IMG/VR virus record: IMGVR_UViG_3300042987_002978 | Coordinates: 40,852-104,851 of that record | Strand: one strand, 5' to 3' | DNA: 64,000 nt | Source: a virus | In this document: positions 50,490 through 58,114 of the stretch, in pieces | Position numbering within the stretch: the first letter of the stretch is position 1 | Layout: each line of letters opens with the position of its first letter | Notes under the pieces: model-generated | Told to the model about the DNA's origin: nothing | What the model saw: the letters and a program-made list of their open reading frames with translations, nothing else | Database searches by the model: none | Made by a program: the position numbers and the translations under genes

Positions 50490-52415
50490 ATGACATTGCT
50501 AGACCAATCCTTTGTGGACTCCTATTCCCAAAAACGCGCCCCATGGGGCTTCAACGGCATGGGTGAAATCGTTTTCTTGAGGACGTACAGTCGCAAGAAG
50601 GAGAACGGCGACAATGAGACTTGGACTGAGACTCTTCAGCGCGTGGTTAACGGTGCTCACGAAATTGGAGTCGAGTACACGAAAGAGGAAGCAGAGGCGC
50701 TCTTCGACCACATGTTCAATCTGCGCTGCTCATTCTCCGGCCGAGCACTTTGGCAACTTGGAACGCCGCTCGTTCAGAAATTCAATGGGTCGTCGCTGAA
50801 CAACTGCTACTTCACAAACATCGAAAAGATTGAGGATTTCGAACTGTTGTTTGAATACCTGATGCTGGGTGGCGGGGTCGGCTTCTCTGTTGAGCGAGCC
50901 AAGATTCACGACCTTCCCAAGGTCAAGTCTGGTGTAGCAATCACCCATGAGCGCAGCAACGACGCCGACATCATTGTCCCGGATTCGCGCCACGGTTGGA
51001 AGCGTCTGCTTCATGCTGTGCTGAAGTCATACTTTGAGACCGGCAAGTCTTTCTCTTACTCCACGATTCTCATCCGCGAGTATGGAGCGCCGCTCAAGAC
51101 GTTCGGCGGTACTGCTTCTGGTCCTGGTGCTCTCATTGACGGCATCGCCGACATCTGCAAAGTTCTTGACGGACGAGTGGGCAAGAAACTCCGCTCAATC
51201 GACGTGTTGGACATCTGCAACATCATCGGCCGTATCGTCGTCTCTGGCTCTTCGCGTCGCTCTGCGCAGATTGCGATGGGCGACCCCGACGACGTACTAT
51301 TCCTTCGTGCCAAGAATTGGGCTACCGGCTCGATTCCCGCATGGCGCGCGAACAGTAACAACAGCATCTACGCAGATTCGTACGACGAAATCATGCCAGA
51401 ACTCTGGAAGGGCTACGACGGCTCTGGTGAGCCGTACGGCCTGCTTAATCGAAAGTTGGCTCGCAGCGTCGGTCGCCTTGGCGAGAAGAACCCGGACCCT
51501 TCAATCGAGGGTTTCAACCCGTGCGCAGAAATTGCGTTGGCTGACGGAGAATCGTGCAACTTGGCGACCATCTATCTCCCGAACGTCGAGAGTCTTGAAC
51601 AACTGAAGGAAATTTCTATCCTTCTCTACAAGGTCCAAAAGCAAATCACGCGCTTGACCTACCCTTACGAGAAGACGACAAACATCGTCAAGAAGAACGC
51701 ACGATTGGGTCAAAATGTGACCGGAATCTTGCAGGTTTCCGCGGACAAGATTGAGTGGTTGGACGAGGCATACAAGAACCTTGCGGCCTTCGACAAGAAA
51801 TACTCGAAGGAAAAGGGTTGGCCGACATCGGTCCGTCTGACCACAGTTCAGCCGTCAGGAACCCTGTCATTGCTGCCCGGAGTCACCCCAGGAATCCACC
51901 CTGCTTTTGCGCAGTACTACGTGCGTCGCGTGCGCTTCGGCTCCGCTGACCCGCTCGTGGATGCTTGCCGCCGTCGCGGCTACAAGGTCCAGTGGGACAT
52001 CGGCCTGGACGGTCGCGAGGACCACACGCGTTATGTCGTGGACTTCCCGTGCATGTCGCCGGAAGGCTCGGTCCTTGCTACCTCAATGACTGCAGTGGAG
52101 CAGTTGGAGTGGGTCAAGACGATGCAGACCGTCTGGGCGGACAATGCCGTTTCGGTGACTGTGTATTACCGCAAAGAGGAACTGCCCTCAATCAAAGAGT
52201 GGCTGGAAAAGAATTATGACGACGGGGTCAAGTCCGTGTCGTTCTTGCTCCACAGCGACCACAACTTCCCGCTTCCTCCGTACGAAGCGTGCTCAAAAGA
52301 GGACTATGAAAAGATGCTCGCAAGCATTGACTTCACCGTTCCACTTCAGCAGAAGTCGTTCGACGGTGAACTGGACTTGGACGCCTGCGCAACGGGCGCT
52401 TGCCCAATCAAGTAG
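50490..52415 (+). CDS. nrdJ: Class II (adenosylcobalamin-dependent) ribonucleotide reductase
   Basis: Encodes 641 residues. Seen: SLNNCYFTNIE (active-site Cys), GGGVGFSVERAK, HGWKRLLHAVLKSYF, the catalytic loop FNPCAEIAL (radical Cys and Glu), QPSGTLSLLPGVTPGIHP and a C-terminal redox pair ACATGACPIK. It is a single chain close in size to the monomeric class II enzymes that reduce ribonucleotides with B12. It supplies dNTPs for phage DNA synthesis. It stands alone on the plus strand, and its stop abuts the stop of the subtilisin gene with no gap. Confidence 0.95.
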   Translation: MTLLDQSFVDSYSQKRAPWGFNGMGEIVFLRTYSRKKENGDNETWTETLQRVVNGAHEIGVEYTKEEAEALFDHMFNLRCSFSGRALWQLGTPLVQKFNGSSLNNCYFTNIEKIEDFELLFEYLMLGGGVGFSVERAKIHDLPKVKSGVAITHERSNDADIIVPDSRHGWKRLLHAVLKSYFETGKSFSYSTILIREYGAPLKTFGGTASGPGALIDGIADICKVLDGRVGKKLRSIDVLDICNIIGRIVVSGSSRRSAQIAMGDPDDVLFLRAKNWATGSIPAWRANSNNSIYADSYDEIMPELWKGYDGSGEPYGLLNRKLARSVGRLGEKNPDPSIEGFNPCAEIALADGESCNLATIYLPNVESLEQLKEISILLYKVQKQITRLTYPYEKTTNIVKKNARLGQNVTGILQVSADKIEWLDEAYKNLAAFDKKYSKEKGWPTSVRLTTVQPSGTLSLLPGVTPGIHPAFAQYYVRRVRFGSADPLVDACRRRGYKVQWDIGLDGREDHTRYVVDFPCMSPEGSVLATSMTAVEQLEWVKTMQTVWADNAVSVTVYYRKEELPSIKEWLEKNYDDGVKSVSFLLHSDHNFPLPPYEACSKEDYEKMLASIDFTVPLQQKSFDGELDLDACATGACPIK

Positions 52416-53570
52416 TTACGGACGACCTGGCGAATAGCGCTGGGGAATCCACATCAACTGGTTGCCGGTGTTGACGCAAACATACGGAACGCCGTAGAAA
52501 CGCGTGCGTTCGGCCGGGTTGGAGCACGACAATTCCAATGGCTGCGGTTGTGGTGTAGCGGTGGTGGTTGTGACCCTCTGAACGACTGTCGTCGTCGTGA
52601 CAACAGTGGTCGGTACTGGAGTCACGACGGTCGTTGTCGTGGTCGGCGCAACTGGCTGATTTGAAAAATACGAATAGGCGAGAAGGTTTGGGCTTCCTGC
52701 GCCAATATTGAACAATGCGCCGGCGGTGGCGTTTGCTTTAAGTCTTTCCTCGACCTGCGACTGAGTCAACGATGGATTTTCCTGCAGCATGAGCGCAGCG
52801 ATACCGCTAACGATTGGTGCTGCATTTGATGTGCCGCTGCTCGAACGGTAGACGTTCGTTCCGCCTGTCCACGCACCGACAAGGTCCCAGCCCGGAGCAA
52901 ACAAGTCGACACATGTGCCGAAATTCGATTGAGTGCCGCGCAGTTCTGTCTTGTCTGTTCCGCCGACAGAAATGATTGACGGCTCTGACGCGGGCGAGTA
53001 CAAACAGGCATCTTTTGCTTGGTTGCCTGCAGCACCTACGACGATGAGGCCATCAGCAATCAGTCTGCGTACTGCTTCGTTGAATGCTTCTGATTTCGGC
53101 ATTCCCACGCTCATATTCACAACTGCCGGAACTCCGGCTTGGTGATGCTCGATAATCCAGTCGAAAGCGGGATAAAGAGTCGCGCTGGAGGAGTTGCTGT
53201 TACTGCAATTCAGCACACGAACAGGAATGAGTCTCACGTTCTTCGCCACACCATACGTCTTGCCACCAACAAGACTTGCCGTGTGTGTCCCGTGACCGGC
53301 GCAGTCTTCCGAGCCAAGTCCGTCTGTTATGACACTGAAACCTGCGTCTACTCGACCTTCAAAGTCTTCGTGGATGGAGTTTATTCCAGAATCGAACACG
53401 TACACATTCACACCAGCGCCAGTGAGGTTGTAGGTGTACGTATCGTTTAGCGCAGCGTCTCTCTGGTCGATTCTGTCCAAACCCCATGTGGGTCGATAAC
53501 CGTTGTCATTTACAAGAGGCTGGGAGACCAGCGATGTGGCAGCGACGAATATTGACAGTATGTATTTCAT
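52416..53570 (-). CDS. Secreted subtilisin-like serine protease (S8)
   Basis: Encodes 384 residues. Signal peptide 1-17 or so. Catalytic Asp60 (VYVFDSGI), His93 (AGHGTHTASL), oxyanion Asn183 (GAAGNQ) and Ser248 (SSGTSNAAPIVSG). Proteinase K-like; no propeptide of usual length is visible. A Thr/Val-rich linker (about 309-340) leads to a short C-terminal Cys-containing domain (LSCSNPAERTRFYGVPYVC). It could degrade host surface proteins or process the lectin protein. Transcribed leftward, tail-to-tail with the reductase. Confidence 0.93.
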   Translation of the reverse strand: MKYILSIFVAATSLVSQPLVNDNGYRPTWGLDRIDQRDAALNDTYTYNLTGAGVNVYVFDSGINSIHEDFEGRVDAGFSVITDGLGSEDCAGHGTHTASLVGGKTYGVAKNVRLIPVRVLNCSNSNSSSATLYPAFDWIIEHHQAGVPAVVNMSVGMPKSEAFNEAVRRLIADGLIVVGAAGNQAKDACLYSPASEPSIISVGGTDKTELRGTQSNFGTCVDLFAPGWDLVGAWTGGTNVYRSSSGTSNAAPIVSGIAALMLQENPSLTQSQVEERLKANATAGALFNIGAGSPNLLAYSYFSNQPVAPTTTTTVVTPVPTTVVTTTTVVQRVTTTTATPQPQPLELSCSNPAERTRFYGVPYVCVNTGNQLMWIPQRYSPGRP

Positions 53571-53608
53571 TTGGTTTAACCTTTCAATTGGTTAAACCAT
53601 TGTACCGC

Positions 53609-54184
53609 CTATTTGGCGTTGCGGCACAAAATTGCAAAATGCCATTTCCAGTGGCCCACAATCGGCCAAGGAATGCCGTCGTTCAGCCACCCCTTCATGT
53701 GGGGGCTCTGCGGAATGACGTTGAAAACATCGATTATTTCGCTGAAACCAGTACTGGAAAGTAATTTTGCGACTCTGTCGTTGTGGCAATTCCAATGGTG
53801 ATGCGCTCCGTCCCACCAGTCATATTCTCTTCCTGGCTGCAGATTTAAATCCTGATGTTCTAGCGCTGCCAACAAAATATGCCTTGGTTCTTGGCCCGTC
53901 GCATATCTATCGATTGTTCTGAAAATGTCAGGTCCGCAAACCAAGAATTGGGCGTTTGGTTTGGCAACCCGTTTCATATCGTAAAGAAATGCCGGCACTT
54001 CCTTCCACGGAATGTGCTCAAGAACATGTCCAAGAAATACGGCGTCAAAAGTGTCATCTTCGAATGGATACGGCTGACCAGGCTCAACCCTTATGTCCGG
54101 CTTTGTCTCGTCGTTTTCCCAGACGTCGGTGTTGACCCAACCCTGCGCGTAGTGCGTTCCACACCCTGCGTTAAGAAATTTCAT
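53609..54184 (-). CDS. SAM-dependent methyltransferase (class I)
   Basis: Encodes 191 residues. The first strand and loop MKFLNAGCGTHYAQGWVNTDV give the AdoMet-binding motif. FEDDTFDAVFLGHVLEHIPW and FLVCGP follow as motifs IV to VI. It resembles small Methyltransf_11-type enzymes found beside glycosyltransferases. The substrate is unknown. It starts as ATGA with the preceding membrane protein gene. Confidence 0.85.
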   Translation of the reverse strand: MKFLNAGCGTHYAQGWVNTDVWENDETKPDIRVEPGQPYPFEDDTFDAVFLGHVLEHIPWKEVPAFLYDMKRVAKPNAQFLVCGPDIFRTIDRYATGQEPRHILLAALEHQDLNLQPGREYDWWDGAHHHWNCHNDRVAKLLSSTGFSEIIDVFNVIPQSPHMKGWLNDGIPWPIVGHWKWHFAILCRNAK

Positions 54185-54465
54185 TTCTTCTTTCTAGCAG
54201 CAACTTTCTTGGTTGTGCGGGACTGTTTCGGCGCGTGCCAAACGGTCTCGTGGTGGGAAATTGCCTCGCGGACCGCGTCAATCTTCTCGCCGAGTTCCCT
54301 GACCGACTGAAGCATTTCGCTTTTTGCGTCGTCAACCTTGTCCCCAAGGGCATTGTGGTCAGCAGTGTTCTTTTTATATGCCCAAACTGCCGCACCCCAA
54401 GTAACGGCAAACGCCAGGGTCACTCCAAAATTTGTGTTGAGAAAATCGTCGAGCGTCATACTCAC
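54181..54465 (-). CDS. Membrane-anchored coiled-coil protein
   Basis: Encodes 94 residues from GTG 54465, which overlaps the previous stop as GTGA and has GAGG five bases upstream; an ATG at 54459 is the alternative. A helix at residues about 14-30 (GVTLAFAVTWGAAVWAY) is followed by a charged coiled coil and a basic tail ending VAARKKK. This resembles a spanin- or holin-like arrangement. Function unproven. Confidence 0.6.
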   Translation of the reverse strand: MSMTLDDFLNTNFGVTLAFAVTWGAAVWAYKKNTADHNALGDKVDDAKSEMLQSVRELGEKIDAVREAISHHETVWHAPKQSRTTKKVAARKKK

Positions 54466-54572
54466 TCAACCTCGCATGTGCACGTGACACAATGGCATTT
54501 TTTGCTGCTCATCAATTTGCCGCATGTAAAGGCGACTGCTGCCAAAAGCACGCATCCGATGATACTAAGCAT
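54462..54572 (-). CDS. 36-residue membrane/Cys-cluster peptide
   Basis: ATG 54572, with AGAGGAG eight bases upstream, to TGA 54462. The product has a hydrophobic N-terminus (MLSIIGCVLLAAVAFTCGKL) and a C-terminal cysteine cluster KKCHCVTCTCEVE. The strong ribosome site and overlaps on both ends (with the 91-residue protein and the coiled-coil gene) support it as real. It may be a metal-binding membrane peptide. Confidence 0.6.
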   Translation of the reverse strand: MLSIIGCVLLAAVAFTCGKLMSSKKCHCVTCTCEVE

Positions 54573-54840
54573 TTGTGCTCTCCTCTGTCGGTGATTGTTC
54601 TTTGTTGCGACCAGTTGAAATCATCAGGCCTGCGAGCGTACCCGTAATGAAGGTCGCCACCGACGACAACACCCCGAAAAACATCTTGTCATTTTCTGCC
54701 TGAACGCCGATGGGCTGAGCAACGAAGACCAAGGCGTAGAGAACGCCGATGGTAGTGATGGTGAGAACTCCGCCAAGAATGCAGCCAACAACGAACTTAA
54801 GTCTTGCATCTAGTTCCTCTGGTGTCATGCGGTTGCTCAC
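54565..54840 (-). CDS. Two-helix membrane protein
   Basis: Encodes 91 residues from GTG 54840, which overlaps the lipoprotein stop as GTGA and has GAGGAG upstream; ATG 54828 is the alternative. Helices VVGCILGGVLTITTIGVLYALVF and MFFGVLSSVATFITGTLAG are joined by a short charged loop; both ends are polar. Holin-like size and topology, but distant from the endolysin gene. Confidence 0.6.
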   Translation of the reverse strand: MSNRMTPEELDARLKFVVGCILGGVLTITTIGVLYALVFVAQPIGVQAENDKMFFGVLSSVATFITGTLAGLMISTGRNKEQSPTEESTNA

Positions 54841-55043
54841 GGTTGCTCCTCTTCGTAACCAACCAAGTCCTTCCAGCAGTCCCCGTTGACGTTGCACATC
54901 GGGGGATTGCATTCTGGATTTTCCCAATTCTCTGGGTCTTGGCACTCGTAACGATAACTTCCCTGATAACCGCACGCAGAGAGGGCGACAACACCGAGAG
55001 TGGCGAGAGTGAGTGCGATAACCCGTCTTTTCATGCGGGTCAT
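54837..55043 (-). CDS. Small phage lipoprotein
   Basis: Encodes 68 residues from ATG 55043; alternatives are 55034 and 55079. The signal peptide ends in a lipobox (VVALSAC), followed by a short mature part with YRYECQDPENWENPEC and three further cysteines. I associate this YECQDPENW pattern with actinophage proteins. It is probably anchored in the host membrane and may act in lysis or superinfection exclusion. Its leader is highly structured. Confidence 0.75.
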   Translation of the reverse strand: MTRMKRRVIALTLATLGVVALSACGYQGSYRYECQDPENWENPECNPPMCNVNGDCWKDLVGYEEEQP

Positions 55044-55081
55044 TCTGACTTGACGAAATCGAATAGAAGTAGTTCTCATGA

Positions 55082-55140
55082 CCACCCCATCTATCGCTAA
55101 CGAGCGGCGAAGAACCCGCGAGTTCTTGTCAATGGGGTGG
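55082..55140 (-). ncRNA. Three-way-junction RNA element upstream of lipoprotein
   Basis: The outer stem CCACCCCAT (55082-55090) pairs perfectly with ATGGGGTGG (55132-55140). Inside are AAGAAC/GTTCTT (55110-55115 with 55122-55127) and a CGCT/AGCG hairpin (about 55095-55106). On the minus strand the GGGGTGG part of the outer stem lies just before an in-frame ATG (55079), so folding could hide a ribosome site. Confidence 0.5.
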
Positions 55141-55167
55141 AACGTTTGGGCAAATGATAGCGCAAAG

Positions 55168-55243
55168 TGCCCTCGGGTGGATTTGAACCACCGTGTCACC
55201 GCTACGGTTTCTACACCTTATAAGAGTGAGCCGATACGAGGGC
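55168..55243 (-). tRNA. tRNA-like element (degenerate)
   Basis: 76 bases with a perfect 7-bp acceptor stem (GCCCTCG with CGAGGGC) and discriminator A, and a perfect T-arm (GGTGG-TTCAAAT-CCACC). The expected D-arm and anticodon arm do not fold normally. The best alternatives are CACT-CTTATAA-GGTG and an ACCG-TAG-CGGT hairpin. It could be a decayed tRNA, a tRNA-like decoy or an attachment remnant. No CCA is encoded. Confidence 0.45.
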
Positions 55244-55249
55244 TCGTTC

Positions 55250-55474
55250 TCAGAGTTTGGATATCGAGTCTTTTGTACCGGTGAACAACGACGCGATGTG
55301 CTTCGTGCGTTCGTCGCGCATCTCGTTGAGTTCGCTGACGACCTTCTTGATTTCGCGCTGGACCTTGCGGGGGCGAATCACTTTTTCATAAACCCATACA
55401 CCAGCAACCGCGATTGCCGAGTATGCAATGAGAAAGTAGATGTTCTTTGTGGCGAGTTTCCTTACTTGTTCCAT
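55250..55474 (-). CDS. Membrane-anchored helical protein
   Basis: Encodes 74 residues. One N-terminal membrane helix (IYFLIAYSAIAVAGVWVY) precedes a basic segment (RPRKVQREIKK) and a helical tail. Its start overlaps the transglycosylase gene by 13 bases, and the tRNA-like element follows its stop. A lysis or membrane role is possible. Confidence 0.6.
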   Translation of the reverse strand: MEQVRKLATKNIYFLIAYSAIAVAGVWVYEKVIRPRKVQREIKKVVSELNEMRDERTKHIASLFTGTKDSISKL

Positions 55475-56208
55475 ACGTTCCAGTTTGCCAGACCGCTGGA
55501 TGAATTGTCCATGATGTACTTGGCAACTTTTAGATTGCAGTGGACATCAAACAGGCCTTCAAGCCCGGTGCCGCAGACGTTCTTGGTGACGGTCTTCCAG
55601 CACGAGTTGATTTGCAGAAGGCCACGGTCAATCGACCCGTCCTTGTTCAGGGTCCAAGTCACGTTGCCTTTTGAGTCCCACTTGGCATTTGCCGCGCCGG
55701 GGTTGCACCTTGACTCCCGATAAGCGATGTAGGAGAACACCTCGACCGGCTCCAGTCCGTACTGCTGGAACAATGGCTCAAACTGGGGGCAGCGGTGCGT
55801 GGGGTCATCGGAGATGGTGTAGCGCCGCTTGTGTCCGTCAGTGATTGGGGTGGGAAGGGCAGGGACGAATGCCGTCTCCATCCCGGCGGCTTCGAGGGCT
55901 GCCAGATGGGCCTTTCTCGTAACCTTTCCGTAATGTTGGTCGACGGTCAACCCCAGGAAACCCTGGAGTTTGGCGACTCGCTCGCTTCGCTCGTTGAAAA
56001 CAAAGACCTCTTGGAGAATGGCCTCAGGTCGCGGGGCCGCATTGATTTCATTGAGTTCTGCTTGCCGAATCGAGTGGCTGGCCGCCGAAACCGCTGCGTA
56101 GCGTGGCTCGGGGGCCTCTTGTCTGGTGATTCCGCCATTGGCGGTTCCTACCCCTATCGCTGCTGCCAGCCACAGGGTAAAACCGATTACCGCTTCTTTG
56201 CTAATCAA
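55462..56208 (-). CDS. Secreted lytic transglycosylase / lysozyme-like protein
   Basis: Encodes 248 residues. The N-terminal hydrophobic segment (AVIGFTLWLAAAIGVGTANGG) is a signal peptide or anchor. A short peptidoglycan-binding-like region (VAKLQGFLGLTVDQHYGKVT) precedes an SLT-type catalytic domain: YIAYRESRCNPGA with the Glu, and DRGLLQINSCW. Cysteines suggest extracytoplasmic folding. It could open the wall at entry or during release. It lies next to the terminase block rather than the endolysin. Confidence 0.8.
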   Translation of the reverse strand: MISKEAVIGFTLWLAAAIGVGTANGGITRQEAPEPRYAAVSAASHSIRQAELNEINAAPRPEAILQEVFVFNERSERVAKLQGFLGLTVDQHYGKVTRKAHLAALEAAGMETAFVPALPTPITDGHKRRYTISDDPTHRCPQFEPLFQQYGLEPVEVFSYIAYRESRCNPGAANAKWDSKGNVTWTLNKDGSIDRGLLQINSCWKTVTKNVCGTGLEGLFDVHCNLKVAKYIMDNSSSGLANWNVWNK

Positions 56209-56222
56209 AGTGTCTCCTAACG

Positions 56223-56693
56223 TCAGGCCAGAGGCGGGAGAGACTTCGTGAGTCCTAACCTTTCAGCCTCGGCTGGGTTGTCATGCTTCCACCGGTGGTG
56301 CGCTCGGCACAGCACCTGGCAGTTGTCCGGGTCTAAGTAGTTGCCTCCTCGACCCCTAGGGATTACTTCATCGATGTCCAGTGGTCCTGAACACGTAATC
56401 GACCCTACCAGGAATCTTGCCTGACACAACCCCATGTCGCGTTGAAGGACTATACGACGCACCTCTGTCCTCTTCGCGGCATTCTTTTTTGTTTTCTTGG
56501 AGGCAAGGTTGAGTCTTGTCGACTTAAGTTTACGTTCACGTATTTTAATTGGCTTATCCAAACAGTATTTTAATCTTGCCCTGGCATCTTTTTGTCCTTC
56601 TTCAAGATAAAGATTTCCGAACTTTCCACACTTAGGGTGTCCGCAATTTTCTTCTCGTCCTTGGCAATGTCCCTTGTGAGAAAATTTTTTCAT
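56223..56693 (-). CDS. HNH endonuclease
   Basis: Encodes 156 residues from ATG 56693, which overlaps the terminase stop as ATGA. An N-terminal Cys/His group (GHCQGREENCGHPKCGKFG) may bind zinc. The HNH core reads CSGPLDIDEVIPRGRGG...LDPDNCQVLCRAHHRWKH. HNH proteins beside terminases often assist DNA packaging; a homing role is also possible. Confidence 0.88.
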   Translation of the reverse strand: MKKFSHKGHCQGREENCGHPKCGKFGNLYLEEGQKDARARLKYCLDKPIKIRERKLKSTRLNLASKKTKKNAAKRTEVRRIVLQRDMGLCQARFLVGSITCSGPLDIDEVIPRGRGGNYLDPDNCQVLCRAHHRWKHDNPAEAERLGLTKSLPPLA

Positions 56694-58024
56694 ACAATGA
56701 TTTTTACTTGCTTCAACTTCCGGTTGGTCAATGAAAGAATCGCGCCAGAGATTGCGTCGACTTGGTCGTCGTGCGCACCGTACGGGAAGACTTCGCACTC
56801 ATCGAAGAAAGGCGTATTCCATGGTCCGCGGGCGACCATGACATTGCCGGATTCTGCCGCAGCAGAAAAAACCCCGGCTCTGTCTTTCTTGGACGTGTTT
56901 GATTTCTGTCCCTTGAAGTTGAATCCTGGAACCACCAACCGCGCGTAGTGGTCGATGACGTTGACGCCAGAAGAACCAGGCTCCTGTTCCATCACGATTC
57001 GAGTCCCCACTCCGTCCTCTTCGGCAGTCGCGCGAATGAGTCTTTCGACTTCGTATGGTGTGCCTCTCATCCTGCGTATATCCAAGATGAAATATCTTCC
57101 GTCCTTCATTCCGACCAATGCGCCGACAGTCCAGTCGGGGTCTGTGCCGTGTCGCGGGGCAGTCGCAGCCAAGTCCCAATAACGAACCTTGTTCATTTCA
57201 TCCGGGAACACTCCCGTAATGTTGAACCATTCGCGCTTGAACATCCCGCCCTCTTCGCGGACTTCCCAGTTTCCGTCAAGAAGTCGGGCGCGCTCGATTG
57301 CGTCGAGTTCATCAAGTGACTTCACGTAGGTTTCGGCGTCCAACGACGGGTTGTCGGAAATCTTGGCGGGCATGAACTTGCGGTCGTCGCCTTTGTTCAG
57401 GATGAACCGTTCGTACACCCAGTTGTTGCCGGGACCTCCCGGGTTCGTGGCTGCACGAGTTCTCAGCGGAATGTCTGCTGCGCTCATCCCGCAGTTCGGG
57501 CAGCGAGGCAGGTTGGCCGCGTCGGAGGGTTTTCTCACTCGCGAGAATCCGACGTACCTGTACACGCGGTCCGTCTTCCACTGAGTCAACTCGTCCACTC
57601 CTACGAAGTGGTAGGCGAACGACTGAAACTTGTACCTGTCGTCGTCTCTTTCGCAGTGGTCGAACGAAAGAGTCGCGCCAGAAGGGAACGTCCATCGCTT
57701 GTTCGTGCCGACGTAGACCGCGTCAGTCCCTGCGAGCCATGCGTTGCATCGGTCGATGAATCCGTCAGGACCCGCGAGTTGGGGATACGTCTGACGCAAG
57801 AGCAGCGCAGAGTATCCAGGCACGCAGGTGTATTGGAGTGCGGACATGAGTAGGGCATCTGATTTACCTCCGCCTGCCGCTCCGCCGTACAGGGCTTCGC
57901 GAGTGGTCGACCATGTGAGAAACGCCGCCTGCTTTGGGTGCATGTGGTGGGGCAGATTCAAGCCGCACGGAATCTTGTAGCCGGTCAGTCCGGCAAGTTT
58001 TTTCCTGATGCTTTCCCTGTCCAT
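56690..58024 (-). CDS. terL: Terminase large subunit
   Basis: Encodes 444 residues. Walker A GGAAGGGKS (47-55), Walker B FVGVDE (Asp144/Glu145), a CPNCG insert near 185-190 that may bind zinc, nuclease motifs RYWDLAAT and HDDQVDA near residue 425. It cuts concatemers and pumps DNA into the head. The ATG overlaps the stop of a tiny upstream reading frame (TGATG). Confidence 0.94.
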   Translation of the reverse strand: MDRESIRKKLAGLTGYKIPCGLNLPHHMHPKQAAFLTWSTTREALYGGAAGGGKSDALLMSALQYTCVPGYSALLLRQTYPQLAGPDGFIDRCNAWLAGTDAVYVGTNKRWTFPSGATLSFDHCERDDDRYKFQSFAYHFVGVDELTQWKTDRVYRYVGFSRVRKPSDAANLPRCPNCGMSAADIPLRTRAATNPGGPGNNWVYERFILNKGDDRKFMPAKISDNPSLDAETYVKSLDELDAIERARLLDGNWEVREEGGMFKREWFNITGVFPDEMNKVRYWDLAATAPRHGTDPDWTVGALVGMKDGRYFILDIRRMRGTPYEVERLIRATAEEDGVGTRIVMEQEPGSSGVNVIDHYARLVVPGFNFKGQKSNTSKKDRAGVFSAAAESGNVMVARGPWNTPFFDECEVFPYGAHDDQVDAISGAILSLTNRKLKQVKIIV

Positions 58025-58107
58025 CAGTCGTCGTCGCTTTCGGCAGACTCGCAGAGCGGGTCAGCGTTCAGCGGCGAGCAGGGGCACTGCTTGCCGGCCG
58101 GATACAA
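58024..58107 (-). CDS. 27-residue Cys-containing peptide between terminase genes
   Basis: Possible TTG start at 58107, stop overlapping the TerL ATG. The peptide has KQCPCSPLNADPLCE and an acidic end (ESDDD). It fills an otherwise empty 90-base gap and is perfectly coupled to TerL. The start codon and ribosome site are weak, so it could be a translational leader only. Confidence 0.3.
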   Translation of the reverse strand: MYPAGKQCPCSPLNADPLCESAESDDD

Positions 58108-58114
58108 CCGTGTC

